From contig NZ_CP077725.1 of NCBI RefSeq assembly GCF_024730565.1, positions 2,356,001 through 2,420,000 of the forward strand: 64,000 bases of DNA, given 5' to 3'. The translations under genes were made by a program, and so were the position numbers. This document shows positions 38,542 through 47,689 of this stretch, piece after piece. The notes below the pieces were generated by a model, which saw nothing but the letters and a program-made list of their open reading frames with translations, was not told the DNA's origin and did no database searches. Every line of letters begins with the position of its first letter. Position 1 is the stretch's first letter. This DNA is from Clostridium sp. CM027. Lineage in GTDB: Bacteria; Bacillota; Clostridia; Clostridiales; Clostridiaceae.

Positions 38542-39384
38542 TTATATCGTTCTTGTTATATATACTTCTTTATATTGAATTTTAAATTTATCATAGCATC
38601 TCTGGGCTTTTAACATGTCATCAAAAAAAGCAAATATCGTCGGTCCGCTTCCGCTCATCATTGAACCCATTGCACCCATTTTAACCATATCTTCTTTTAT
38701 TCTTTTGAGAACTGGATATTTTCTTAGTGTAACATTTTCAAGTAAATTTTTCATACTACTGCATACATCTGCTAATTTTTCTTGTTCCATAGCTTTTATT
38801 AATGCATTTGTATCTGGATGCTTAAAAATTTTACTAATATCTAAGTTTTTAAAAACCTCCCTAGTAGATACTCCAAAATTTGGCTTAACCAATACTAAAA
38901 TATAATTTTTAAAAGGCGCGAGCGGGGTAATAATTTCTCCTATACCTTCACACAAGGCAGTCCCCCCTGTTATACAATAAGGGACATCTGCACCTATTTG
39001 GACACCTAACTTCATAAGTTCATTGTCATCTACATCTATTTTGAATACTTGATTCAATGTTTTAAAAACAGCTGCTGCATCCGCACTCCCACCTGCCATA
39101 CCTGCTGCTACAGGAATATTTTTCTTAAGATATATATTTATACCTTCGCTAATATCATAGGTGTCCATAAAAAGTTTTGCAGCCTTATATACTAAATTCT
39201 TATCATCTGTAGGTATGTACGGCTTATTGCAGCTTATATTAATACCTTTGTTACATTTTTGAAAGGACATAGAATCATATAGATCTACATTTTGCATAAC
39301 CATTTTCAGTAAATGATATCCATCTTCTCTTTTACCTACTATATCTAAAGATATGTTTATTTTTCCATAAGCTTTTACTAACAT
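38542..39384 (-). CDS. ispE: 4-(cytidine 5'-diphospho)-2-C-methyl-D-erythritol kinase
   Basis: GHMP kinase of the MEP isoprenoid pathway. Begins VKAYGKINISLDIVGKREDG; the ATP loop is PVAAGMAGGSADAAA and the C-terminal motif MSGSGPTIFAFF. Start at ATG 39384, six bases after GGAGG; an upstream in-frame ATG at 39429 lacks a site. 280 residues. Confidence 0.96.
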   Translation of the reverse strand: MLVKAYGKINISLDIVGKREDGYHLLKMVMQNVDLYDSMSFQKCNKGINISCNKPYIPTDDKNLVYKAAKLFMDTYDISEGINIYLKKNIPVAAGMAGGSADAAAVFKTLNQVFKIDVDDNELMKLGVQIGADVPYCITGGTALCEGIGEIITPLAPFKNYILVLVKPNFGVSTREVFKNLDISKIFKHPDTNALIKAMEQEKLADVCSSMKNLLENVTLRKYPVLKRIKEDMVKMGAMGSMMSGSGPTIFAFFDDMLKAQRCYDKFKIQYKEVYITRTI

Positions 39385-39570
39385 GATTTTCCTCCAACTC
39401 TTTATTGATAATTCACAAAAGCAATTCAATTAATAATTGTTCAGCCCCCCCTTAAGGGATTCCAAGGTTTATATAAGATGAATCATTTCTTGTGAAACAT
39501 TGTTAATAAAATCAGTATATTACAACAAATTTAATATTGCTACCTATAATTTAAAAAATGCTATGCCAAA

Positions 39571-39612
39571 CATAATAAAACCCCTATGTGTTATTTATAC
39601 CACATAGGGGTT
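39571..39612 (-). terminator. Terminator after sipL
   Basis: Minus-strand AACCCCTATGTG pairs with CACATAGGGGTT, followed by TTATTAT. It lies about 55 bases past the sipL stop. Confidence 0.75.
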
Positions 39613-39667
39613 AGGGCTACTTGAAAACTAATTTATACAATCAATTTTCAGTCAGCCATATTATTTT

Positions 39668-41230
39668 TTATATGATTATTCTACCTGGTATTATAAGTTT
39701 TTGTGAAACTTTTATAATATTAGGGTCTTCTATTTGATTCACTCTTGCAATTTCTTGCATTGTTGTATTATATTTTTTAGCTATTTTCCACAAGGTGTCT
39801 GATGATTGAACTACATAAATAGTAACACTAGCCTTTTTCTTAGGCGCCTCCCCTTCTATTGGATAAACATCAACTAAAAATTTTTTCTGTACCATATAAT
39901 TTACTCTTACATATACTTTAACCACAGCTCTAACAGCCATATTCGCTGCCTCAATATCTACATTTATATTTTCGAGTGAAACTTTACACATGCTGCTCAT
40001 ATTTATCTTAGCACCTAATATATCCGCCCCACAGCTGAAAGGGATCTCATCAGTCACAGCGGAAAGATATTTTTCTTCATCATCACTTCTATATAATATA
40101 GTTACATTCATTATGCCATCAATTATAACCTTATCCTCAATCACCTTTTTATCTGTTACACAAACGGTGGCATTACACATAATGACCTTGCTAGGCTTAC
40201 CCTTGCTGCTATCTAGTTCTATATCTCCTTTAACTAAGGTCTCCGTTAATAATTGTCCTTGCATTACATTAAGTCCATAATCCTTTTTATCCATCTCAAG
40301 CTTTGTAGTCGGTGAATATACATCCTCAATCATATCCACTTCCTCTTTGTGCATGCCTCTCGTATTAGTTTTTATCAAAAACTCTACATCAATAATTCTT
40401 TTTTCTCCCAAATCATCTTCCTTAATATCATATTCCATAGCATCTACCTTAAAGTCTGTATACTGATCCATGTAAGGATTCACATCTTGAAAATCTAACT
40501 CTTTATTTAGCATAACCTCATGCCCAATATAAATTAATTCCCTGCTATCTTTGCCCTTATATATCATATTAATAACTGCATAAGCATTTATTTGAATTTT
40601 TCCTTCGTACAATTTCACTTCTTTCTTATGAATATTAACATCACATTTTATAACTTTAGCAATTTCTGGATTTTCCATTGGAACTTTTATATTAGCCTTT
40701 CCAATAAGCTCACCATTAAAATTCCTTATGACTTTATCTATACTCGTAGGATTTTTTAAATATTGAATATCCTTAACTGCTTCAATATCCTTAACTATTT
40801 GGAAATTGAAATTTTTATATACCTCAGATTTTGATTTTAAAATACCCTCTAGACATATTTTCCTCTCATTAACTATTCTACACTCCATATGTTCTACAAA
40901 ACATTCAGCATCACAAAGCATTTCAGGCATCGCGCCCATTATATCTATTGTATTTGAGAACTTTGAACTATATACAACGTTCTCCACATCAGTACGTTCT
41001 TGACCTTTTGTAATATAAAGTACATTATATTGAATTTCGCCTTCTAAATATACCTTATCTTGAATTATTTCTTTAGAATTTATTAAGGCTTTAACATCTA
41101 ACATAAGAATTTCCTTAACATCAGGATGAGTATCCGGTATTACATATTCTTCTTTCACTACTGTATCAACAGTATTTTCTCCTAACAATTGTTCATACTC
41201 TATGTTTTCTCTTTTCAAATTTATTTCCAC
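39668..41230 (-). CDS. sipL: SipL-like spore coat morphogenetic protein (DUF3794 + LysM)
   Basis: In Clostridioides SipL anchors SpoIVA and the coat on the forespore. The N-terminus EYEQLLGENTVDTVVKEEY starts the repeated DUF3794 domains; a C-terminal LysM domain (VVQSSDTLWKIAKKYNTTMQ through PNIIKVSQKLIIPG) ends the protein. I start at GTG 41230, six bases after AGGAGG, giving 520 residues; reading from further upstream would translate the leader. A sigma-E-like promoter lies upstream. Confidence 0.88.
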   Translation of the reverse strand: MEINLKRENIEYEQLLGENTVDTVVKEEYVIPDTHPDVKEILMLDVKALINSKEIIQDKVYLEGEIQYNVLYITKGQERTDVENVVYSSKFSNTIDIMGAMPEMLCDAECFVEHMECRIVNERKICLEGILKSKSEVYKNFNFQIVKDIEAVKDIQYLKNPTSIDKVIRNFNGELIGKANIKVPMENPEIAKVIKCDVNIHKKEVKLYEGKIQINAYAVINMIYKGKDSRELIYIGHEVMLNKELDFQDVNPYMDQYTDFKVDAMEYDIKEDDLGEKRIIDVEFLIKTNTRGMHKEEVDMIEDVYSPTTKLEMDKKDYGLNVMQGQLLTETLVKGDIELDSSKGKPSKVIMCNATVCVTDKKVIEDKVIIDGIMNVTILYRSDDEEKYLSAVTDEIPFSCGADILGAKINMSSMCKVSLENINVDIEAANMAVRAVVKVYVRVNYMVQKKFLVDVYPIEGEAPKKKASVTIYVVQSSDTLWKIAKKYNTTMQEIARVNQIEDPNIIKVSQKLIIPGRIII

Positions 41231-41301
41231 ATTATGCCTCCTCGTATTTCTATTGGGGTACCACTTATAGGTTGTTACCCTCCTAAAATACCTACTATTA
41301 A

Positions 41302-41330
41302 TATATATAGAAATAGACACTTAAATATGA
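41302..41330 (-). promoter_or_regulatory. Possible sigma-E promoter of sipL
   Basis: TCATATT (41330-41324), 14 bases, TATATATA (41309-41302) on the minus strand. Spacing and -35 fit the sigma-E class; the -10 is only partly like CATACAAT. Confidence 0.35.
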
Positions 41331-41456
41331 TATTTAATACTTTTATTCGTATTGCAAAATTCAACATAATTCTCTAATAAGAAAGAAAAAAGTATATATT
41401 ACTATTAATGCTCAAAATCGGTAATACATTTTAAACATAATAAAAAACCATATAAT

Positions 41457-41498
41457 AAAGGGAATACACAGTTATTAATAACCCAATGCATTCCCTTT
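41457..41498. repeat. Inverted repeat between veg and sipL
   Basis: AAAGGGAAT pairs with ATTCCCTTT, with the nested palindrome GTTATTAATAAC inside. It lies past the veg terminator, with no gene end nearby. Confidence 0.5.
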
Positions 41499-41530
41499 AA
41501 TATATGCTCTGTTAATCTTATATCAGTCAC

Positions 41531-41593
41531 ATGAAAACAAATAACAAGCTAGTATATTTTACTTGTTATTTGTTATTTGTTATTTGTTTTCAT
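41531..41593. repeat. Long hairpin carrying tandem TTATTTG heptamers
   Basis: ATGAAAACAAATAACAAG (41531-41548) is inverted in CTTGTTATTTG...TTTTCAT, the right arm being lengthened by three consecutive TTATTTG units. Intergenic between sipL and veg; no coding potential. Confidence 0.6.
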
Positions 41594-41619
41594 ATGCCTA
41601 TTCTCTATTTATAAATATA

Positions 41620-41650
41620 AAAAACGATACTATGATACAGTATCGTTTTA
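41620..41650 (-). terminator. Terminator fused to the veg stop codon
   Basis: TAAAACGATACT pairs with AGTATCGTTTT and six T follow; the TAA stop of veg forms the first bases of the stem. Confidence 0.8.
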
Positions 41651-41884
41651 TCCTGCAAAAACTATTTGAACTGTTTTTGTCAAAACATCTGAATAACTAT
41701 ACGTCACTGTCCTGTGGGTGTCTTTTTCTAATCTAATAACAAAAATATTTGGATAAGTCTTTTCAATAACTCCATTATCCACAAGAATCTTTCTTCTTCC
41801 ACCATTAGCTTTTAATGTTACTCTTTCGCCAACATGACTTTCAATTTCATCTTTTATTGAAGTCAGTACATTTATTTTTTCCAA
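41648..41884 (-). CDS. veg: Veg protein
   Basis: Small conserved Firmicute protein linked in Bacillus to biofilm regulation. The central GERVTLKANGGRRK and the C-terminal VTYSYSDVLTKTVQIVF are diagnostic. I choose the TTG at 41884 as start, five bases after GAGGGTG, giving 78 residues that align with Bacillus Veg; longer readings would translate the leader. Confidence 0.93.
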   Translation of the reverse strand: MEKINVLTSIKDEIESHVGERVTLKANGGRRKILVDNGVIEKTYPNIFVIRLEKDTHRTVTYSYSDVLTKTVQIVFAG

Positions 41885-41911
41885 AGCAAACACCCTCTTT
41901 CCACACTTTAC

Positions 41912-41940
41912 ATTATATATCATATATTCCTCTTTGTCAA
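41912..41940 (-). promoter_or_regulatory. Consensus sigma-A promoter of veg
   Basis: TTGACA (41940-41935), 17 bases, TATAAT (41917-41912) on the minus strand: a perfect match. The Bacillus veg promoter is likewise unusually strong. Confidence 0.85.
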
Positions 41941-42185
41941 GTAAGCTTTATATTTTATCACTACTTTAACAATTTTGTCAATGTTGATTTTATGTTAACA
42001 AAATTCATTTTCATCGATTATTCGTCGCATAATTAATTATTATCTATTTTATGAGCATTTACCTTATAAATCACTAATGTAGTATACTTACATACCATTT
42101 TTAATACAATCTATGATAGTTTGTTTAACTACTCAAAATAAAATAACCAGCATTCTAGTAAATTTTTTAAAGATAACCTACGCAC

Positions 42186-43100
42186 CTATATATACTTAGA
42201 CTTAGGAAACCCCTCTCTATACTTTCCTCTAGTTTGTAATCCACCTATTCCATCTAATCCTGTTATAGTGTTCTGTATAACATCTTCTATAGCTACAACA
42301 TTTTCTATATTTGTATAAGCAATCTTCTCAGAAACTAACACGGGGTCTAAACAATGGATTAAGACGCGATTTGGAGAGCTAGCAAAATTAGCACCAGCAT
42401 CTAAAATTGCCTCATAACAGGATTGACATGCCCCTGCAAATATTACTAAATCATCATAATTGCTATTATAAGATCTAAGAGCCATAACCGCCTCTACAAA
42501 GTACTTTGAATTTCTGTAGTTATTTAAATTCATATAATCATTTATTCCTTTTACCATACCATCATGTCCTGTTATTACTACTATATCCGGCTTAACTTCT
42601 TTTACTAAATTCACTATTTCATTTGGTTGATTTTTTTCTGATATTATCATCCCTACAGCATTTAATGATAACTGCTTATAAGTTTTTAAGCACACTTCTA
42701 AATATTCTGCATCACCATCAACGTGCAGTATTTTTCCGGGTCTTCCAAAAACCATATCTTTATTTTTGTACTCTTTGTATTTTTCTTGTTTTAACTGCAA
42801 ATCTTTAATTTTCCCTTTGAAATCTATAGCCGATCCTCTGTCTCCCCTGCTCCCTTTAATTCTATTCATTAATACTCTTTTAATAGATGCATTTACCTTT
42901 TTATTAAAAACCTTATCAATTTCATAAATGGCATCTTCTTCTACTAATTCTAAATCCTCACTTAAAGAGTCAGCTTCTATTCTTAAATTTATTCCCTTAA
43001 GTAAATACACCTCATCATTATCTCCTGGCACAATATCTATTATTTTAAATGTAATGTCTCCGCCATAAGATTTTCTTACTACGATGTCGCCTATTTTCAC
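42186..43100 (-). CDS. yabG: Sporulation-specific protease YabG
   Basis: Cysteine-type protease that trims coat proteins (SipA, SpoIVA, CotT in relatives). 304 residues starting with a GTG after GGAGGTG. Family segments include KIGDIVVRKSYGGDI, PDIVVITGHDGM, NYRNSKYFVEAV and FAGACQSCYEAILDAGANFA with its cysteines. A sigma-K-like promoter lies upstream, in line with late mother-cell expression. Confidence 0.93.
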   Translation of the reverse strand: MKIGDIVVRKSYGGDITFKIIDIVPGDNDEVYLLKGINLRIEADSLSEDLELVEEDAIYEIDKVFNKKVNASIKRVLMNRIKGSRGDRGSAIDFKGKIKDLQLKQEKYKEYKNKDMVFGRPGKILHVDGDAEYLEVCLKTYKQLSLNAVGMIISEKNQPNEIVNLVKEVKPDIVVITGHDGMVKGINDYMNLNNYRNSKYFVEAVMALRSYNSNYDDLVIFAGACQSCYEAILDAGANFASSPNRVLIHCLDPVLVSEKIAYTNIENVVAIEDVIQNTITGLDGIGGLQTRGKYREGFPKSKYI

Positions 43101-43130
43101 AATACCACCTCCATATTTAAACCCATAATA

Positions 43131-43158
43131 TATATTATGAAAATATAGTGAATAGGTG
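43131..43158 (-). promoter_or_regulatory. Possible sigma-K promoter of yabG
   Basis: CATAATATA (43139-43131) fits the sigma-K -10 CATANNNTA, with CACC (43158-43155) at about the right distance for the AC-type -35. Confidence 0.4.
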
Positions 43159-43167
43159 AAATCAAAA

Positions 43168-43200
43168 AAAGTTATGTAAACATTATATTTACATAACTTT
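43168..43200 (-). terminator. Terminator after the first CotS-family gene
   Basis: AAAGTTATGTAAA pairs with TTTACATAACTTT and a run of T follows on the minus strand. Confidence 0.8.
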
Positions 43201-43220
43201 AATAAATACCATGGTTTATT

Positions 43221-44225
43221 CTACCTCTGATTGAAGACTTTTTTATATTCTTCAATAAATGCCATATACTTTTCTTTTTCAGAAATTAACTCCTCCATCT
43301 TCTTGTTAAAAGTATTTTGAATCCAGGTAACTTCATTATAATAGTACCTATTACAAAGCCTCCAATATCGTTGTGGAAATACTAAAAATGCATATATGAG
43401 TCTGTACTCTTCTTCTAACAGAGGATTTACACTGCTATACGCCTCTAATACTATTTCAGCATATTTTATGTCCCAATCCTGCTTTTTAAGCATCTTGATC
43501 AAAAAATTAGATAAATCGTATGCTTTTACTTCTCTTTTGCAGTAATCAAAATCAATTATATTAACATCATTATTTTTATCAATAATAATATTATGATAAG
43601 TATAATCATGGTGGCAAAATCCTTTTTCTTCTTCTGTTTGCCTACATATGTCGAAGTACCTAGAGTCATCGAGTATTGCCATAGCTCTTTTGGCTAATTC
43701 TTTTTGATCATCAACACTCCTGATATAATTCATATCAAAATCTGTTTTAAAATTCTTCTTTTTTCTAATCATACCTTGCATTTTATCAAAGGACTTTATT
43801 CGTTTTTCCATCAGATGTGGCCATCTTCCAAGATCCGTTTTTAACTTACTATTTTCTGGTGGATCATATCCTTTGGATGCAATATGCATATAAGCTAATT
43901 CTTTTGCGGCCTCAACTAAATCCTCCTCATTGTGAAAATCACATTCGCGACCATCTATCCAGGTTGATAGTGTATAAATATCTTCATTAACTAATGCATA
44001 AGGATTTCCTTCAGTATTTAAAAAATATCTATCAACCTTGTCAAATCCATTTTTTGCAAGATGCTCTTTGGCTCCATATACAAACAAAAGTTTTTGTGTC
44101 CCGTAACTGATTTTCTTTAGACACTTAGCTCCGTCATCCGTCTTTAAAAAATACACTCCCTTATTGGGACGTATACTTTCTATCTTAATACCATATTGTC
44201 TTTCAATTTCAAATTCCCTCATCAT
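43221..44225 (-). CDS. CotS-family spore coat kinase 1
   Basis: Protein-kinase-like (aminoglycoside phosphotransferase fold) member of the CotS/YutH coat family. Catalytic loop CHHDYTYHNIIIDK and metal motif DFDYC are intact. N-lobe has KCLKKISYG with a likely ATP lysine. About 334 residues from ATG 44225 (GTG nine bases earlier also possible). Divergent from a glycosyltransferase gene: the two share the 44226-44364 region. Its phosphorylation target is unknown. Confidence 0.9.
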   Translation of the reverse strand: MMREFEIERQYGIKIESIRPNKGVYFLKTDDGAKCLKKISYGTQKLLFVYGAKEHLAKNGFDKVDRYFLNTEGNPYALVNEDIYTLSTWIDGRECDFHNEEDLVEAAKELAYMHIASKGYDPPENSKLKTDLGRWPHLMEKRIKSFDKMQGMIRKKKNFKTDFDMNYIRSVDDQKELAKRAMAILDDSRYFDICRQTEEEKGFCHHDYTYHNIIIDKNNDVNIIDFDYCKREVKAYDLSNFLIKMLKKQDWDIKYAEIVLEAYSSVNPLLEEEYRLIYAFLVFPQRYWRLCNRYYYNEVTWIQNTFNKKMEELISEKEKYMAFIEEYKKVFNQR

Positions 44226-44278
44226 GTTACTCACCCCCCCTATAATTTATATTACTAATATTTCATTTTAGAATAAAT

Positions 44279-44287
44279 TATTGTATG
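44279..44287 (-). promoter_or_regulatory. Possible sigma-K -10 element for CotS-family gene 1
   Basis: CATACAATA on the minus strand (44287-44279) matches CATANNNTA. The -35 side is weak. Confidence 0.3.
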
Positions 44288-44364
44288 TTTTAACAACATT
44301 TATGCTTTCGCTTAATATAATAAAATATATCCATCTATTAAATCAGTATTTAAGGAGTCTTAAA

Positions 44365-45495
44365 ATGAAAATTGGAATTGATGCTAGAGCTGCAAAATGG
44401 TATAGAGGAACTGGTATAGGAACTTATTCTTACCAGCTAATTAATTCTTTAAACAAAATAGACAATTTTAATGATTATTCGCTTTTTGTGCCAGACGACT
44501 GTAAGCTTGCCATACCCTTTAAAGAAAATTTTCATATAGAAAGCATTAAGCAAGATAGTCAAAATAACTTTTGGAACGAGGTGAATATTCCTAACAAATT
44601 AATAGATAAATCTTTGGACATATATCACGTTCCCCAAAACGGCATTGGGCTGCCGTCAAAGAAAACCTGTCCCTTCGTTATTACGCTACATGATGTTATT
44701 CCGTATAAAATGCCAGATACAGTTGGTGAGCAATATTTAAAAATTTTCAATGAAAAATTGCCCAATATCATTCCCTTATGTGATGGAATAATTACTGTGT
44801 CTGAATATTCAAAGGAAGATATTATTAAAGCTTTTAACTACCCAAGAGAAAAAATATATGTCACTTATTTAGCTAGTGAAGATATTTATAAACCTTATGA
44901 CAAAGCTCTTAGTAAATCTATAATCGAAAAAAATTACTCTATTACAGGAGACTATATTCTTTATATTGGAGGATTTAGTCCCAGAAAAAATATTCTCGGA
45001 TTACTAAATTCATTTAGTCTGCTTTTACCAAAATTAAAAAAAGATATTAAATTAGTCATTGCAGGTAGCAAAGGTAAATCATATGATATATATAAAAAAA
45101 GAGCACAAGATTTACACATTGACGATAAAGTAATTTTCCCAGGTTTTATATCCATGACCTATATTCCCTTCATGTATAACGCTTGTGAGCTGTTTGTATA
45201 CCCTTCATTTTATGAAGGTTTTGGATTACCTCCAATTGAAGCAATGGCTTGTGGCGTTCCTGTAATCGCCTCTAACGCCACCTCTATCCCCGAAATAGTT
45301 AAGGACTCAACTTTACTTGTAAATCCATATGATATTAATTCCTTAAGTGAAAAAATGTATAATGTGCTCCTTGATAATGACCTAAGACAATCCCTAATAA
45401 CTAGAGGATTAAAAAGAGCCTCCACCCTAACTTGGGAACATACAGCTGCAACTACTCTAAGTGCTTATCAAAATATATTAGGGACACCTAAATAA
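44365..45495 (+). CDS. Family 4-type glycosyltransferase 1
   Basis: GT-B-fold retaining glycosyltransferase. N-terminal KIGIDARAAKWYRGTGIGTY, donor-site segment YPSFYEGFGLPPIEAMACG with the E-X7-E signature, and a C-terminal helix. 376 residues from the ATG at 44365 (AAGGAG eight bases before). Probably builds a spore-surface glycan with the neighbouring CotS kinases. Closely related to the gene at 48886 by eye. Confidence 0.9.
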   Translation: MKIGIDARAAKWYRGTGIGTYSYQLINSLNKIDNFNDYSLFVPDDCKLAIPFKENFHIESIKQDSQNNFWNEVNIPNKLIDKSLDIYHVPQNGIGLPSKKTCPFVITLHDVIPYKMPDTVGEQYLKIFNEKLPNIIPLCDGIITVSEYSKEDIIKAFNYPREKIYVTYLASEDIYKPYDKALSKSIIEKNYSITGDYILYIGGFSPRKNILGLLNSFSLLLPKLKKDIKLVIAGSKGKSYDIYKKRAQDLHIDDKVIFPGFISMTYIPFMYNACELFVYPSFYEGFGLPPIEAMACGVPVIASNATSIPEIVKDSTLLVNPYDINSLSEKMYNVLLDNDLRQSLITRGLKRASTLTWEHTAATTLSAYQNILGTPK

Positions 45496-45522
45496 ATGTC
45501 CTTATTATCAAATTATCAAAAC

Positions 45523-45564
45523 AAAAGCCCCACATAGTGTAATTACAACTATGTAGGGCTTTTA
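45523..45564. terminator. Bidirectional terminator between convergent glycosyltransferase and CotS genes
   Basis: AAAAGCCCCACATAGT pairs with ACTATGTAGGGCTTTT (one mismatch). Confidence 0.8.
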
Positions 45565-45566
45565 AA

Positions 45567-46622
45567 CTAACAATTATAATGATTCTTAAAGGCCTCTAAA
45601 AACCCTTCTCTGTCTTCTCTGCCTTCCACTTTCTTCTTTAATCTGCTTAAAAACACCTCTTCACTCCATTGTTTTTTCCTTGTATAATAATCTCTAGCTA
45701 TACTGTAAAAGTCCTCTGGAAAGCTAAGCATGCCATACAATACCTTTAATTCGCGATTATCTAATGGTAATACTTTAATATATTCGCTTAAAATACCATT
45801 GGCCTTTTCTATATCATAAGCAGAATTTTTGATGGCTTTATTTGTAAAGTTACAAATATCATGCACCTTTAAGTCTATAACTGCATAATCAAAGTCTAAG
45901 AAATATACATCTTCCCTATTAATCAATATATTATGGTGAGCTAAATCATGATGGCAAAATACAATTTTCTCTTTTTCCTTGCATAAATTGTAATAATCTG
46001 ATTCGCTTAGAATATCTATGCTTTGCATTATATTTTTCTCATAATATTCCTCATGTTCTAGAAATATATAATCGAATTCATTTTTATTTTCATTTCGAGT
46101 TGCTATGCTTTTAAAGAACATAAGATCATTTAATTTTTTTTTAAAATTTTGTATTATTCTACCACATAAGTACCGTTGCTCATTTTTTGCGAGTAACCTT
46201 TCAAATGGACCTTCATATACAAGCCCTTCCGATGCCTTATGAAGCTCAGCTATTGCCCTAGACGCGAGCATTACATCCACTGGGTTACTATACTCGCACT
46301 CTCTCCCTTCTACTAAATTCATAATACAATATATATCATTTTTCCAAGGGACATATATGAGTTTGGATTTTGTCTTTTCGAATTCAATGATCCTATTAAA
46401 ATTATTATTTCTAATATACTCAATCGCATAATTAATGAATTCAAGTTGGGAAATGCTATAGTTTACTTTTTTTAAAACCTTATCACCTTTATCCGTATTA
46501 AGTATGAATACTTTTCTTACCGGAATAACATCATCAACTACTAGATCGAACTCGCTAAATAAATCTACATCTAAATCATATTTACTTAAATAAGCCTTAT
46601 CTTTAAATCTAACATCTAACAT
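45567..46622 (-). CDS. CotS-family spore coat kinase 2
   Basis: 351 residues. Catalytic loop CHHDLAHHNILINR and DFDYA are present; N-lobe has KVLKKVNYS. Last gene of a four-gene minus-strand run (48700 to 45567). ATG with AGAGGTG. Assigned to the CotS family by the loop and the C-terminal SFPEDFYSIARDYYTRKKQW segment. Confidence 0.88.
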   Translation of the reverse strand: MLDVRFKDKAYLSKYDLDVDLFSEFDLVVDDVIPVRKVFILNTDKGDKVLKKVNYSISQLEFINYAIEYIRNNNFNRIIEFEKTKSKLIYVPWKNDIYCIMNLVEGRECEYSNPVDVMLASRAIAELHKASEGLVYEGPFERLLAKNEQRYLCGRIIQNFKKKLNDLMFFKSIATRNENKNEFDYIFLEHEEYYEKNIMQSIDILSESDYYNLCKEKEKIVFCHHDLAHHNILINREDVYFLDFDYAVIDLKVHDICNFTNKAIKNSAYDIEKANGILSEYIKVLPLDNRELKVLYGMLSFPEDFYSIARDYYTRKKQWSEEVFLSRLKKKVEGREDREGFLEAFKNHYNC

Positions 46623-46654
46623 GTTCTCACCTCTTTTATCATTGCATTAATAAC

Positions 46655-47407
46655 TTAAATTAATGAATCCCCATCTTGAATCAAAGCCTTTATAAGTTTC
46701 TCAGAAAACCTTTCTTCATTCCAATTCTTTTTACCTGCCCGATGCTTATTACAACATCTCATGAATTCATGAGGGTAAGAAATTAAAGCTATTAAAAATT
46801 TTGAACTTCTTGTGTCTAGCCCTTCAATGTAGCAGAACTCTTGAGTAAGATTATGAAAATCAAGTTTCACTCCTTTTCTTTTTAACTTACTAAGCAAAAG
46901 GAAACAATCCATTTCCACCATATTGTAACTACAGTCTTTAAAACTAACCACTTCAATAAAATTATTTTTTCTAATATTTTTAAAATCTGTATTTCCTAAG
47001 CATATTTCGCAACGCCTCATGCTTCTTGTTATAATCCCTAAATAATCTGATTGGTATACTTCTCTTATACACCGCTGCCCTCTATCTATAACTTCCTTTC
47101 CATATTTAACAATTAATTGTTCAAATGAATTTTTCGGTTCATATTTTATAATATTATTTATGTCTCCGGCCAACTTTTTAATAGAAATTTTATAATCCTC
47201 TATGATTTTCCCTGTATTGTTATTTAACTTATTCCTTAGGTACCCATTAAATCCAAGAGATTTTTCATGCAAAGCATAAATAGCACGAAATTGTTCTATT
47301 ATTGCTTCTTCAGTTACGTCTATGTTCTTAGATTCAATTTCACCTACATTTTTAATACCTTTAAACATCATATAATCTGAAAATTCATTATAGATGCTTA
47401 TCGCCAC
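46655..47407 (-). CDS. Degenerate CotS-family protein, probable pseudokinase
   Basis: The C-terminal half (SYPHEFMRCCNKHRAGKKNW, then ERFSEKLIKAL) aligns with CotS-family C-termini, but the protein (about 250 residues) lacks the ATP-binding N-lobe. Where active relatives have CHHDYxxHN it reads CLGNTDFKNIRKNN, so the catalytic Asp and His are gone, as is DFDYC. Start taken as GTG 47407 after GAGGTG. An intact frame with a ribosome site suggests it is kept as a structural or scaffold protein, although decay is possible. Confidence 0.65.
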   Translation of the reverse strand: MAISIYNEFSDYMMFKGIKNVGEIESKNIDVTEEAIIEQFRAIYALHEKSLGFNGYLRNKLNNNTGKIIEDYKISIKKLAGDINNIIKYEPKNSFEQLIVKYGKEVIDRGQRCIREVYQSDYLGIITRSMRRCEICLGNTDFKNIRKNNFIEVVSFKDCSYNMVEMDCFLLLSKLKRKGVKLDFHNLTQEFCYIEGLDTRSSKFLIALISYPHEFMRCCNKHRAGKKNWNEERFSEKLIKALIQDGDSLI

Positions 47408-47460
47408 TCGCACCACCTCAATTTAAATCTATTAGTCAATTGATATATAATAGCCAAGTA

Positions 47461-47685
47461 CTATCTGGTCTTTTTATAATTTTTGTCCATTTTCTTTAAT
47501 ATCTCTCTTTGCTGCAATTCAAGCTCACTAATTTTCTTTTTCCTTTTTCTTATTTTTTTCAGTTTTTTAACTTCCTCTTCCATATTCTCGAGCCTTATGT
47601 CATATTCCTCTACAGTGGATTCCTGCGGATCAATTACATCAATTTCAAGCTCATCAATGCACCCATCCTTTTTATTTTTCCCCAC
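47461..47685 (-). CDS. Small charged coiled-coil protein in the CotS operon
   Basis: About 74 residues: an acidic N-terminal half (ELEIDVIDPQESTVEEYD) and a strongly basic, heptad-like C-terminal half (KKLKKIRKRKKKISELELQQ). I place the start at GTG 47685 after GGAGG. The gene begins close to the upstream cotS stop and is translated with it. No family recognised; possibly a spore-coat linker. Confidence 0.6.
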   Translation of the reverse strand: MGKNKKDGCIDELEIDVIDPQESTVEEYDIRLENMEEEVKKLKKIRKRKKKISELELQQREILKKMDKNYKKTR

Positions 47686-47689
47686 AATA

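Noticed and set aside
41571-41588. TTATTTG units as a CRISPR or satellite array
   Set aside because: Only about three short units without spacers, inside a hairpin arm.
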